Shown here one piece after another: positions 41,301 through 53,900 of a stretch of DNA of 64,000 nt. A program made the position numbers and the translations under genes. The notes under the pieces were generated by a model. The model did no database searches. It worked only from the letters and a program-made list of their open reading frames with translations, and was not told the DNA's origin. Source of the DNA: Sthenelais limicola. Taxonomy: Eukaryota; Annelida; Polychaeta; Phyllodocida; Sigalionidae. The stretch covers positions 54,836,773 to 54,900,772 of the forward strand of contig OW804095.1 in the NCBI GenBank assembly GCA_942159475.1. The letters run 5' to 3'. How positions within the stretch are numbered: the stretch's first letter is position 1; each line of letters opens with the position of its first letter.

Positions 41301-43041
41301 CAGCTTCTACCTGTATACTGACCCTAGTTGTTCCAATGCGTGGAGCATATTGATCAGGAGTGGAATAAAGACCTTATCTAGATGTATATGGGCCATCTTC
41401 TACATGCCTCAACGTGTCATAGAGCTTCTTCTTCCGTAGTCTACTCTAGTCATTGTAACCGCAATACCATTATATATATTATATAGACGGTTCGTTTGAT
41501 ACATGGGATACGTTTAACCTATCTCGTCGCTTGTTTTCCGGTCCTTTTGAATTATTTCTGGGATACACCAACTAAATATATATTTTTTAAATTTAGCTAC
41601 GTCAATGTAACCATTGGTAAATATGATCAGCACCAAGCTGCAGCAGGCGAATATGATAGAGCGAAAGAAATCACAAAGGTAAATGATTTATTTTGTTTTA
41701 ACTTAATTACCCTGACGTGCAGATTCATGATATGGCCCGTGATGATTATGGAACTGTTTTTAAAAACAAAAAGCAGAATTTTCAGCTTTAATATTAATGT
41801 ATTATGATGCTTGTTTCTTTACAGAAAGAAAATGAAATGCATAGAAAAAACTTAAAGGGAGGCGCCTTCAAGCTGAATATGCATCCTCGCTCTTGTTTCG
41901 ATGAGAACCCATACAAATCAGATCGACCTCTACCACCAGCGAAGAAAGCTGACCCCAAGAAAATAGATGTCAAACCATTCAAGCCCAGTTCACCAGGGAA
42001 GAAGGTACGTAGACATAGATTTGAGATGGCGTTGAGGCGTCCCTGTAAAGTTTATTGATTATGAGAAATTAGAAAGTAATCAAACCCACAATGAATTATT
42101 GTTGGATTATATAAGTAATATTTGCCTTGAGCTAGAGATAAAACATTACTGTGAACGTATTTATTTTCGCGCAGATACATTTTCGCGCACTAAGTACTTT
42201 GACACCTTTTGGCGCGGATTTAAATTCGCGCAGCAAGGAAGTCTCTCACCTTGTTTATGCAATAAGTATACCTTTCGCGCAGGATTTATTTTCGCGCTCA
42301 AGGGTGGGTGCGCTAAAATAAATACTGTGCGAACATTAATACGTTTAGAGTAATTAAAAAGTTAGGGCACCATTTCCTTGATATACCGTATTGCCCCGTT
42401 TATAAGCTCGGGCTTGAAATATATTATTTTATATATTATTGTGCCTTCATTCAGAAGGCATGGTCGCCATGGGAACTATATCGGTGTCTTTGCGACATAC
42501 CAGCAGGGCTATAGTAGAGATTGGATTTCGAAATATGGGGATGTCAATTTTTTTGTTGAACGTTTAGTGCCAAAGGAATTTACTCAATACATTTACATTA
42601 TTTCAGCCCGCTGGATCTAAAGCTGGTACATTTGAAGCTTATCCATCTCATTCTGGAGGTGCTTATAATGTTAAGATCCTGCGGCCAATACAAGTTGTTA
42701 ATAAGAGTGGAAAGATTTTCATGCCATCAGCTGGACCAAAATCTGCACCAGTCAACTCTATTGTTCACCTCAATGTGACAAAGTAAGTAATTCAAACCGC
42801 GTATTCCTACTCAAATAAATGCATTCGTCTAGAACCCCTTGATGAAATCCTTATAAATATACATTAGATATTTCTCATCAGCCAGTATGTAGATTATAAT
42901 CTGATGATTGCTAGGAAATAATTGGCATTATGTATATCATAATCTTATGATTGCTAAGAAATAATTGGCATTATTTTCTATATTTACAGGACCATAACGC
43001 CACAGAACTACAGGAACACCACCACAGTGATGGGTTATTAA
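38345..43041 (+). CDS. CFAP96: CFAP96 (C4orf47-type cilia and flagella associated protein), 7 exons
   Basis: A small conserved protein of ciliated eukaryotes, placed at centrosome/basal body and axonemal microtubules in other animals. Exons: 38345-38447, 39898-40117, 40957-41094, 41597-41678, 41825-42004, 42607-42782, 42990-43041, total 951 nt, 316 aa (human about 309). All introns are GT-AG and phases agree. Conserved words in order: KTDMERIGLFQEMGY (start), FNEAANKG, LPGGSKARSALQVGYF, GNHYGTLGG, GKNIYTNPGKKGTGFGY, VTIGKYD, LKGGAFKLNMHPR, FDENPYKSDRPLPP, FKPSSPGKK, KAGTFEAYPSHSGG, and IFMPSAGPKSAPVNSIVHLN. The repeated Pro-Gly-Lys and YTNPGKK-type loops are typical of microtubule-associated ciliary proteins (inference). 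It is head to head with CCAR1 and convergent with USO1. Confidence 0.95.
38448..39897. other. CFAP96 intron 1, with a poly-G tract
   Basis: An AT-rich intron of 1.45 kb. A run of 23 G residues occupies 39596-39618, preceded by an A-run. No gene or transposon ends were recognised. Confidence 0.6.
42139..42356. repeat. Palindromic interspersed repeat with ACGTATTTATTTTCGCGC ends
   Basis: The left part GAACGTATTTATTTTCGCGC is mirrored at the right end by GAACATTAATACGTTTAGAG. The interior repeats TTTCGCGC/GCGCGAAA-like words. Related sequence recurs at 62827-63190. It lies in the CFAP96 intron between exons 5 and 6. This is probably a non-autonomous DNA element, but no target duplication could be assigned. 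Confidence 0.6.
42896..42980. repeat. Tandem duplication next to the last CFAP96 acceptor
   Basis: Two units of AATCT(G/T)ATGATTGCTA(G/A)GAAATAATTGGCATTAT, about 45 bp apart, end a few bases before the acceptor TTTACAG at 42989. The repeat lies where the branch point would be, so both units could supply branch-site sequence (inference). Confidence 0.6.
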
Positions 43042-43481
43042 ACCTAGATATTTGCATACCCTTCCTGGATGGCATATTGGAATATTCCAAAAATTCTACC
43101 CAGGTATCCATCGTAGACACAGAGTATTATTCATCATTTGAGTATGGAGGGACATCATTATTTAATACACCAAACAAGACCCGTTTCGCCAATGGATGTT
43201 ATCCTAATTGTATATGTACATATAAAACCGTGATACTTTTTCAATCAAGATCAAAACCTTTATAGCCTTTCTCACCTGGCATTATACACCAAGTGCATCT
43301 TTATCTACTGGCAATTGTTTTGCTGTGCAGTTTTTTTTTTCGAAGTCCTTTTAACTGATCGGTATTTAGAGCCAATCCTTTTTCATTTAAGATAAGAGAA
43401 ATATTGTGCTTTTTATCACCAAGTAGCCCTGAAGTCGGTTAAATAAACTTCTGTAGGTATTACCCATTTATGTATATATTA

Positions 43482-43550
43482 CAAGCTTATTGGTAAATAT
43501 GCCAGTGTATAATTAAGCTTATTGGTAAATATGCCAGTGTATAATTATAC
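43482..43550. repeat. 33-bp tandem duplication in the CFAP96 3' region
   Basis: The unit AAGCTTATTGGTAAATATGC followed by CAGTGTATAATT is present twice in direct tandem. Confidence 0.75.
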
Positions 43551-44032
43551 AACCCCGCTTTGTCGATTTTGTTTCAGCCCAGCACATGTAATAAACCAAG
43601 TTTTATTTTCAAACCATTTCTATTTCATCTTTACAGTTCTTTAGCAAATTCAATGCAAACAACCATGTTTGGTAATCGATATTTATTGCTGTACAAGCGC
43701 AGGATCTTACAGATATATTATCACTATATAATTCAAAAGCTTTGACCGTGAATAAATAAAACTAGTCATAATGGGACCGACATAGTAATCAGTCACGTAT
43801 TTGGGAACGAGGGACCCATATATTTAATATTAAGTTGGGGGGGGGGGGGCAGGTTTACAATGAGTTTTAGTGTATGAAGTGCTTAGATGGAAAGTATGGA
43901 ACGAGATAAAATAATCAAGGATGGGCCATCCACAGAAACTACACAAGATTTCTTGAAAGCAATATACAATCTATGTCATTACAAATAAAAACTTCATGCA
44001 GGGCATAGACTCATAAATGTTTCTGAGATGTA

Positions 44033-44192
44033 CACTATGTTTCATTTAACCTGAACTCGAGGGGACCAGAAAAAGTTTAGATTAACCGAAAATTCAGCTA
44101 AAGAGAAAAGCTACATTAAGTTAGAAATTGCAAAAGGCTCAGGTTAACTGGAAATTCAGGTAAACTGAGTGCAGGTTAAGCGGAACATAGTG
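44033..44192. mobile_element. TA-flanked MITE with CACTATGTT terminal inverted repeats
   Basis: The left end CACTATGTTTCATTTAACCT and the inverse of the right end (CACTATGTTCCGCTTAACCT) match over about 26 bp with four differences. TA dinucleotides flank the 160-bp element. The interior is non-coding and itself full of TTAAC(C/T)/GGTTAA words. It resembles pogo/Tigger-type non-autonomous elements by TIR and TA target. Confidence 0.75.
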
Positions 44193-44869
44193 TATACGAT
44201 CGCCGGCGTACAACGTGCTCATTCCTTACACATTACAAGCAATAATTGAAATTAATTTCTGGAAATCGTCAGAAAAAAATAAATGCAAAACTGAAGAGGT
44301 AGATGGAATTTGACCGAAGTATTAGTGGATCTTTAATTTCTCTAAACATGATGTTAAAACGGGGTCCTTAAAGATGATTTAAATAATGTGTAATAATATC
44401 AGCAAATTAACAAGCGAAAAAATTGTCTGGCAGCGCTAATTGATGCATATTTACTCATTTCCCACAAGCCCCTTAGCATTAATTACCTTACCTCTCATTC
44501 ACAATCACTTACCATTTCTTTTTGTTTAGTACCATGATCTCAAATATGGAAGTTTGGGCGAAAAGTAACCCCCCAGACCCACATTTTTTACATAAAACCC
44601 CCGCAAGGGTAAACATAGAACCATTTATGCAACACAGATTCATTATATCGGTTTTGAATTTAACAGGACTTCAATTACTCCAGAATCATAAATTCCCAAC
44701 ATAGTAAAACGCAGCTTTTCGCTAATACCACAAAAGTAATTCGCTAGGACTTGATTGATACATTGAAAGGTGCTTTATGTACAACACTTCATCATTTTAC
44801 AAGATGCAGGCAGTCATTATTATCAACAAATTGAAACAGTTATTTAATTAAGGATTTTACAAAGTTAAT

Positions 44870-44929
44870 TCAGTCATCTTCCAAATCATCATCGTCATCA
44901 TCATCGTCGTCGCTGTCGTCATCTTCCAC
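44870..44929 (-). CDS. USO1: USO1 final exon, acidic tail
   Basis: Nineteen codons plus stop, almost all Asp and Glu, begin right after a CAG acceptor. In vertebrate p115 the acidic C-terminus binds GM130 and giantin. The conserved composition suggests the same role here (inference from the family). Confidence 0.9.
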   Translation of the reverse strand: MEDDDSDDDDDDDDDLEDD

Positions 44930-47900
44930 CTGAAATCCATGGCAATGCACATATACATGAATATTCATGAATGTATAAGACAAAGGATAAATAAGTGATA
45001 ATCTTTAACTAATCGTAATATAATTTAACAGTACCACTTAAATTGCCTGTTCTAGGCAACCATTGCAGTAATGATAATTACAAACTTTGGTAGCTTGCCA
45101 GGTAAAATAATCCTGTTTATCCATGTTTATTCTGGTGAAAATAAAGAATTAGATTATATCTAATTTAAACAGGAACTTTCTTGTTGCAGACCGAAGTATA
45201 TATTATTTTTGAACATTTTGACGAAATTTGGTAAATCAAATATTTTGATTTAAAAAAAAAATTGTTTTAATTACAAGAAATCATAAAATTGCCATTTTGC
45301 AAAGGTATTTTTCGATACCAAGGAGGCTAGCCCAGCATTTTTATCAATACAAAATAACAGTTTATAAAGAATATAAAAGCCCTCCATCTTAGTATGGAAT
45401 CACATCATTCCCCTGCCCACTCCACCCACACCCAGATAGATCTTAATATGACAGTATGGAATAGTAAGATTTTAAGAGACTTTTTTAGAGACTGACGCCA
45501 GGCAGCTCTAGTGTCTCTTAGTCAGGAACCTATTTTTTACATTCCTCAAATTCTGCGAGTTGATTCACATGAAATCGTTAATTCGTTTAAACTGTTAGAC
45601 TGCTTAACTCTTTCCTAACTATAGTTGTCTACCGGAGGGACAGATATGAAGAATATCGGCTGGAGGGAAGCTGAGGTATAGACTTTGATGATAGTTGGGT
45701 GGTGCTGCCAGTGTATACATGTTGCCAACCTAGACCACTCTCTGGTTATAAGGAGGCTACCCCCCTAATAATAGGACATTCTTACCTTTTCACCAAGAGC
45801 TTTTAGTCGGTTGCGGTACTCAGCAAGTTTGGCATCCTGATCAGCCAAAAGTACCAACAGATCCTCCTGTTCCTTATGCTGACTGTCTGCCTCCTCTTGA
45901 ATCTTTAGTTTATCTGCCTCTAGTTCACTCACCTCTACTTCTAATCTCTGAAGTACAGTGAAAAAAGGGAAAAAATTATACTGTTGCAAAATCAAATGTT
46001 TAAATCTAATTCTGTTAATGAGATTGTCAATTATTACGCTCCAAATCTATTGATTACGTAATGCCATGTAACAATATTAATTAATAATGGTGGGATATGC
46101 ATATAGTAAAGAATTGTGTTCAACGATGGAGAAATCATCTCTTTTATGTTGATATTTAGGCGTCATCAAATACGACAAGAGCAGGTGAAATGAACAAATA
46201 ACTTACATCTATTTGAGACTTCAATTGAGTAACATCTGACTGTGCTGAACTGAGTTGAAACTGAAGCTCCTTTTTCTCTCCTTCAAATCCCTCTGAATTT
46301 ACTCCTAGTTCTTTAATTGTCTTATCTTGTTCTGAGATTTTACTCAAGAGAGAATTTCTTTCTACCAAGAGTGCAGTGGAACTGGCTGCTTCATCACCAC
46401 CGGTACCTGAGGTTAGTTTCTCTCGCTGAAATGAAATAAAAGTTGATATATAAAAAGGGCTTCTGACAAAAAACTGTATATTTACATGCAGGGGCACATA
46501 GTTCTATTTATATATAATATATGATAATTACTGAGGGCATAATATACATGAGATAATGTTGGCAGGAATACCGACTCAGACTCTTAATATACAATGGTTT
46601 ATTCATCAGAGTCAGAAAGATGATGGGGAAAGACAAGAGAAAACCTACCAAAGTAGCATGAAATATTCATTACTCAAAAAGACAGCAAACTTACCAACTC
46701 CACAACTTGTTTACTACAGTCCTCGTATTTGCTCTTGTAGAGCTTCACCTCCTCCTCTCGTTGCGCTACCTTTTGTTTGAAATCTGAAAGTTCTGTTCTT
46801 AACCCTTCTATTTGCCGAGAGTATTCGTCTACTTTGGCCTTAAACTCTGCTGTTTGAATTGTCAGTGCATTGGCATCCCCTTGACCACTATTATCGTTTC
46901 CTTGTGCCGCAGTTAATGCAACGGCTTTGGCTTCTGAGACAGCAAGTTCCATTTTCTGAAACGAAGTTTATTCATTCATTACGGAATTTTGATAAAGAGA
47001 TTATTGCATGACCTCAGTGTCATGAACGACACTATTCGCTGGAACACGAAAATTATTTTTTTATTTCAGTTTATTTCATTTTCGGCCAATATAAGAAAAT
47101 AGACACAAGTAACAAACATTACGACCGTCCGAGTTTTCAAAATGCAAACGCACCGAAGCAAAAAACGGCATTGTTTGTTTGTTAAGCGTTTGAAGAACTA
47201 CACGACCCATGTAAGATTTATCAAATAGGAAAATTCGTGATTCTTATATAATCCAATTACTAGACCTAGCACTAGACCTCTAGAACTGCAATAGACCCCA
47301 AATTTCTTCTAACCTCTAATAATTATAATTGTAATTTTAAAAAAAATCCTTTCCTCTAGTCCAGGAATATACTAAAAGACCAGGAAAGTGATGAAAAAAA
47401 TAATATTTTGTTGAATTTGTATAGCAGAATGTGAGACCCAATAACACGACAGCACTTATAGCAGCCTGGGACAAATCGTATGGAACCGGCGCTACAAAAT
47501 GTCACACTAGACGCACAAGAGAAAACAATTATCAACAGGGGTTGATTAACTCCATTTACTAGTGATTATACACGAATTCTTATTACTTACAATTTTCTCA
47601 ATCGCCTCATTCTTAGCCTCTAACTCCGTCTCTAGTTTAGCAACTTCAGATGCAACATCTCCAGAAGGCAATGAACCGCCTGAAAAGATTCCATCAAGAA
47701 AATCTTAGAAGCTGGATGAAACCGATAAAATGCGTTTCTATATCAAAGCCACTTTCAAAATTAGTGTATAAAATACCTGTTGGGACAACAAACTTACCTC
47801 TGGTCTTAAGTAACGCATTTTGGTCTTTGAGCTGTTGTATCTGGTCTTGTAAAGATTCAATAGTTTTTGCGGCGTCATCGTATTGTGTTTGTAGCAGACC

Positions 47901-50900
47901 AAGTTCCCCGCGCACCAAATTTAACTGTGAATCCTGAAGGAGATAAGAAGATTGTGGTTGAACCAAATAAGCTTTAATGAATCAAATTACAATGGGAATC
48001 TCAATACTGTCCTTAAATTCAGTGGCATTTCCTATCTGTGTCGCATGTAGCTGTGTGCAATACAAAGGAAGACAAATGAAATTCAAATAAAATTAAGCGT
48101 TCTAATTAATGTTTTAGTAGGAAATAAGAATTTTCCTCACGAACCTGTTCCCTAATTAGCTCCTTGTACTGACCAACGATACTGTCATGTTGGTCAACAG
48201 AGTGTTGTTTAGCTGCAGCTTCTCCCTCCGAAGTAGATAAGGAAGCTATCAGCTCATCTATATCAAACATGAAAATGTATTGAATTATAAAATATATATG
48301 CACTCCTTCCTCCAAAGCTCAGCGTCTTATTCTAAAACCTAAAACACATAATAATTTACTGATAAGCTACATGGGTTGAGTCTTATTATAGCTTCACTAT
48401 ATTAAAACTGGGACAAAGTTATGGAGTTAGAAAATGTTACTTTACTTTATATTGTATTTTTTCCCCGTTTTAATTTAGGATACGCGCTTATATACATCAA
48501 TGTTACAATGTTTGGTTTGCTTCTTAGGTCACTATTGCGGTGGTCTTCCCCTGAGCCCTGAGCCGGTACGAGAGGTTATAAATGTTTCTATTGCTTTTTC
48601 CTTTGTTAACCTAAGTTTTCCCTTTTCAAGATACTTACTTTCTAGTTTCTTAAACAGCCTCGTGAAAGCATAATCGAAGACCACTTCTGATGAATGTTTA
48701 TTGTTAAGCTGTGGCTGTTTAGCCGCTTTGATATAACTCTCTTGCTTTGAAACTTGAGATAACTTGTCAGTGAATTGATCAACTCCAATTCTCTTTTCTA
48801 TAATTTGTTTTAGGTGTTCCCTGAAAATATACATGAAAGATAATAGCATATTAATTTTACAATTAAATGGTAAGAAAAACAAAATAAGCAACTGTGAGGA
48901 ACCGGTGAAGTAGAACATTACCTGCATTTATAAACCAACAACTTTGTACCAGAATACACAAGCGGCACAAACAGATTCTATAATTAAAACTCAAAATAAC
49001 AAGAATCTTACAAACCACACTCACCGAGTACATGTTTCTACTTGATCGGTGTTGAAGTGCACGGAGATACCAAGGATGAATGTATAAAGGCCTTGTATCA
49101 AAACCTCCCCCTCGTCACTATCGGATGCACAAACTTGTGAAATTAGCTTGGACATTGTCAAGGATCATTGTATCAGAAACAGAAAATCAGAAACTACTTT
49201 GAATAATACATGTGCCTCACAAATGTCAATTTCAACACTGGTTTACACGGTTTTACAAATAAAAGTAAAAAAAATCAAAATGTGACTTTAACTGGCTGGA
49301 TTTTGAAGATTTCATCCCTTTAGCATAATCACGAGTCTGATAGAATTATCAAGCAACTACAAGTCGGCACTATTGAAATTCCAGGCACAAAACTTCAATA
49401 TACCGGTAATCAAACGAAAAAAACCAACCTGATAGCTGATATCAATAAAACAATTTTTATAAATCTCAAAATAATGTAGGGGTAAACGTTGAAGAAAGAA
49501 TCAATGGATAGTTTAAATGACTTTCAATTATGTTCGCCAACTTTTCATTATGCACTAGTCTACGAATAAGATTATCTAAGTAGAATGTTATCTAAACCTA
49601 TCGAAAGATAATGAGATTGATTGGAGATTATATGAACAAAGTTTAAGGATACAAAAGGCACGTTATTTGAGTTGTGAAGGAAGTGAGTGACGGCCAGTGG
49701 ACAGTATGCTAGCCAGTGTGCCATGAGCATGAGGAGACCAATTCGCATCTGTAGCTTAGCACCACGCTACAATGAATGAGAACAAACATTCTATCATCTC
49801 GGACAAAATCAAACAATTCAGTTTTATTTTCAAGGTTAATTAGATTTAAAAAGATATCTAAACGTGGGATCAATGATTCTATAACTTTACAATCACCGGA
49901 TCGTTGGTTTGATGTCCGAAATAGACTCTATTATAACGGACGTTAATTCATTTATTTTATCGGTTGGGAATCAGTGTTTTGAGTCTGGTTATCCAGCGTT
50001 TCTCCTACCTATCCCTGAATATGAATAACTATGCTTCAATTTCATTAAATTGACTAGATGGTTCATTGATCCGGCATGACGTGCCAATAATCATAGTTCA
50101 TAGACTATCATAAAAAAACAAAATCGTATTAGAAATTGATGACATCTGGTAGATAAATATCGAAAAAGTCCACGATTTCACTACAAGGATGATTTTAATT
50201 GTTCTTACCTGACCTAGAATATTTGTACATTGTTGGAGAAGTGATACGGGCGGGTTTCCCAGTGAAGTAGCGAGCTGAACCCGCAGTAGTTGTTCTTTTT
50301 GAATTGAATTGTCAATTATTGAGTGGAGTAGGGCTACAGCAGCGAACCAAGTGGAAAGAGGGTCGCCACTGAACAAACCACCACAGAGCAACTGGCCGGC
50401 AGAAATGGAGTTAGCTGTAAAAGGAATATTTTCCAAGTATAGAACATAATTGAACGTACGTAAAGGGCCTAGTCCACTAAGCCGATTCTCACAGTTTAGT
50501 GGAAAAGAGTCCTCTGCGGCGACAAAATCTCACGAGAATCGGCTTGGTGGACTAGGCCCTTACAGGAGGATGAATATTTAACATAATGAGCTTATACGTT
50601 TGGATCAAAATGATGATAAAGTGGAGTCCGATCATATTACATTTTAGTATTGAACATGACCAAATTCTAATTCTAATTCTTCCAAAGGCATTCATTATTT
50701 TGTCAACAATCAACTACTTTTCTATCAACTAAATTAATATTATAATTGGACACTGATACATGCATGTGCATTATACGAAACTTAAAATATATGAAGTCCC
50801 ACAATGTCCAACAGAATAGACCAATAAAGTTTAAATGTCACTTCAGTTCTAGGGCATGGTCATATTGACTGATAGACAGACACGAACACTTACCTAATAA

Positions 50901-53900
50901 AAAGGACATATTTCAAAGGCCTTACACACCAATGGACAAACTAAGGGGCACTAAGAAAAGTCTTTGATATGATTATGATGCAAATAAAATCTAAGTAACC
51001 GACTTTTTGAACATCCTACCTGCATCATCACTTCCATTATTAGCCACTAAAAGACAAACAAAGAGCGATTTTAGTGTGTTAGTTCCTACTAGAGCATGGT
51101 GACTAAGCTATCTACACACCATATCAGAAACCAAGATTCCTAAGGAAGAAACTTTTCCGTTGCTCATTTTTAGTGAAAATTAATTCGGTTACTTTGAAAG
51201 GTCGTATAGTATGATCAACATTTTCGCAAGCAGTATTTAGATTAATTTATATTGTACCAACCAGTAATAAAAAGGAAATGAAAGGAACGAATGTAGGCCT
51301 CTAAATTGGACATCTTAGGCAACCTTCGACCATAAGGATACACATTCAAAGGATCTATCCAGTAAGCAATCTAGGTAAGGATAATTAGCACTGAACTAAA
51401 CACATACTTAATTGTATTCACTCATACTCATATGAAGATCAAAGTCTCGACGAGTGACAACAGTCTTCGAAATAATCTTTAATGACATGAGATCTTTATC
51501 TCCATTTCTACCAAAAAGAATATTATTGATTAGGACTGAATCAAGGAGCTGCTACATGTGTCGCAGTCGACAGGATTAGAGACAAGGGTGTTTTAGGTAG
51601 GGTCATCCACAACTCCATATCCAGGAGATTAGTCACTTGCCAACGATCATAACCTCTTATAAATAGGAACCGCATGTCCTATAAACATGCAATGATTGCC
51701 ACTTGAATCGCGGTATTTCAAATACGAAGGTTTGGACTGATACGACAGAAAGCCTTAATCGAAGAATATGAAAGAACTCACCATCTGCAGTAGATGGCAG
51801 CAGTGTTTGGATTATTTGGGACTGTCCCAACTCGTTCTTGTGGAGGAATGACTGGAAACAGTAGAGAACAGCACAGCGCAGCTCGAACGGCTGTTTCTCG
51901 TTCACCATGGACATGAGGAGAACAACAATAGCAGGCCTGAATAGAAAATAATTCCTATTGGCATCAACAGATTCGATTGTCTATGTTTCCGTGTTAAGAG
52001 TAGTTTACACAGTTCAATAAATAGTGGCGGGAGTTGTCAACACACAAGATAACGAAATAATTGTAGTTTAAATATGTATTTATTCCTGGTACAGGTGTAT
52101 TAATAAGGTTGATATAACCTGATGGTATTAGGCAGGTAACATCGTTCCCGGACACCTTAAATACAGGGTAATCAGCACGATTCAGTATGCATGCTGATTA
52201 CCCGCACCTTGATTGGTAGGTACAGACCGACCGATGGGCAAGTTCTGTTTCCATATTAAACCGTTTACTATCCTCTGTATTATAGTGCAGGTGAAACGCC
52301 AATAAAAGACTCATTGAGTGAACTAACCTGGGAGGATTGGAAGGTGCCATCACGGAGGCGAAGTATTCCTGATTACTCTCATTTCCTCGGATTACTTCAG
52401 ATACGGTGTTGATAGTCTATAGAAAAGACAGATACTGTGTTATAGTTATGACACGTTTTTCAGCGGTGTACATAATGAGCCTCAATTTTCTTAAATTGTA
52501 TACATGAGATCAATACGAATGAAAGCTATAATGAGAAAAGAACTTTGTATTTCTCAGTGACACTGTCTACTCAAGTGGCACATTTCACTAGAACAAGAAT
52601 GCATTGAAATATTCCTAAGCATTGGAATGTGCGTATATGGGACATTGTAAGTAAAGAAAAAAAAGGAATGCAAATTTTAAAATAAATCTTTACGAATACC
52701 CGGTACTCTTTTTAAAGATAAACTTTGTAAGATAAACTTTACTATAATTACAATTATCAATATTGCAAATGAGCTAAAATGGGAGAAAATTCACCTCAGC
52801 CAGGACATCCGCTGGCACTCCACTGGCCATAAGTATAGAACATAGCTGCTGAAGGAGCCCTGCAAGCATAACATGTACATTTACAGCGCACTCTGGAAGA
52901 ACCGGCCTTAAGTCAGAATGTGTTTAGATAGTTCAAAAGTTTTTAGATAAAAAGTATTTATCTGCTGATCAATTCCACAGTTGGGGAGAATTCGACGAAA
53001 TAAAAATATCTTCCAACATAAGCTATGTATGTTTTTTTCTATGGTCACGAATGGATATCTTAGTGCAATATTTAATCAAACACCGCCGAAATACCCATGG
53101 TATACCCTTATTTTGTCGTGTAGGGAAAATGTGGCGGTTTGAGCTCAGAGTTACATTTAATTTAAAGCTATATTTTTGAAAATCCTAGTTACATTCCTAG
53201 TTGTTTCACCAAAGGAGCTTTTAGAGTTTGTCAGTCAAACACAAGACAGCTGGTTTGTCAAGGAACACACATATATTCGTGAGTATGACACTTAAGTGAG
53301 TCGGCAATCCAGGACCAGATTCTTGCTTACCGTGGAGTAGAAAGATAAAAGAACAATGGTAATATATACAAATATAAAACTTACCACAGCTGTACATCAT
53401 TTTTTGGCAGGCACTGGTAGACTGCTGGGAGTTGCTGGGAGAAACTAGTGTTCTCACGAGCTGAAAAAATGGAAATAAAAGTTATACAAGCAGTATTTAA
53501 AGACATTCAAGTCTGGATTATATTCAAGGTAAGGGTATGAGAGCGACGGGTAGGAGAAGGTTTTTCAAATGGGTCTTGCAACGACATGTATCGATGTTTT
53601 CACTTGTTTTCAGAATCACGGGAATATGTAAAGTATTATTTGAGGGTTAATAAATACAAATATCAAATTAACAGACTGTGTGACTATCTCTCCGAATTTG
53701 TTTCGAATATCAAATTCAGATACCACAAGAATATTCCCGTTGTAAATGGCTAAAACAGATCTCATAATTTGGTAAATCTGTATTATTACTATTCTGTATT
53801 TGTCAAATTGTATCGCGTAATATACGAACAATTTAGTTCTGATTCACCAGATCAGAATCGATTGTTAGACTTAAACTTCGAACAGGCAAAGTAAGATGAC

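Larger units (their letters stand above)
43042..44869. other. Convergent 3' region between CFAP96 and USO1
   Basis: This region holds the 3' UTR of CFAP96 on the plus strand (AATAAA at 43442-43447 is a candidate poly(A) signal) and the 3' end of USO1 on the minus strand. It also contains a 33-bp tandem duplication (about 43482-43550), a poly-G run at 43837-43850 and the TA-flanked MITE at 44033-44192. No other gene was seen. Confidence 0.6.
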
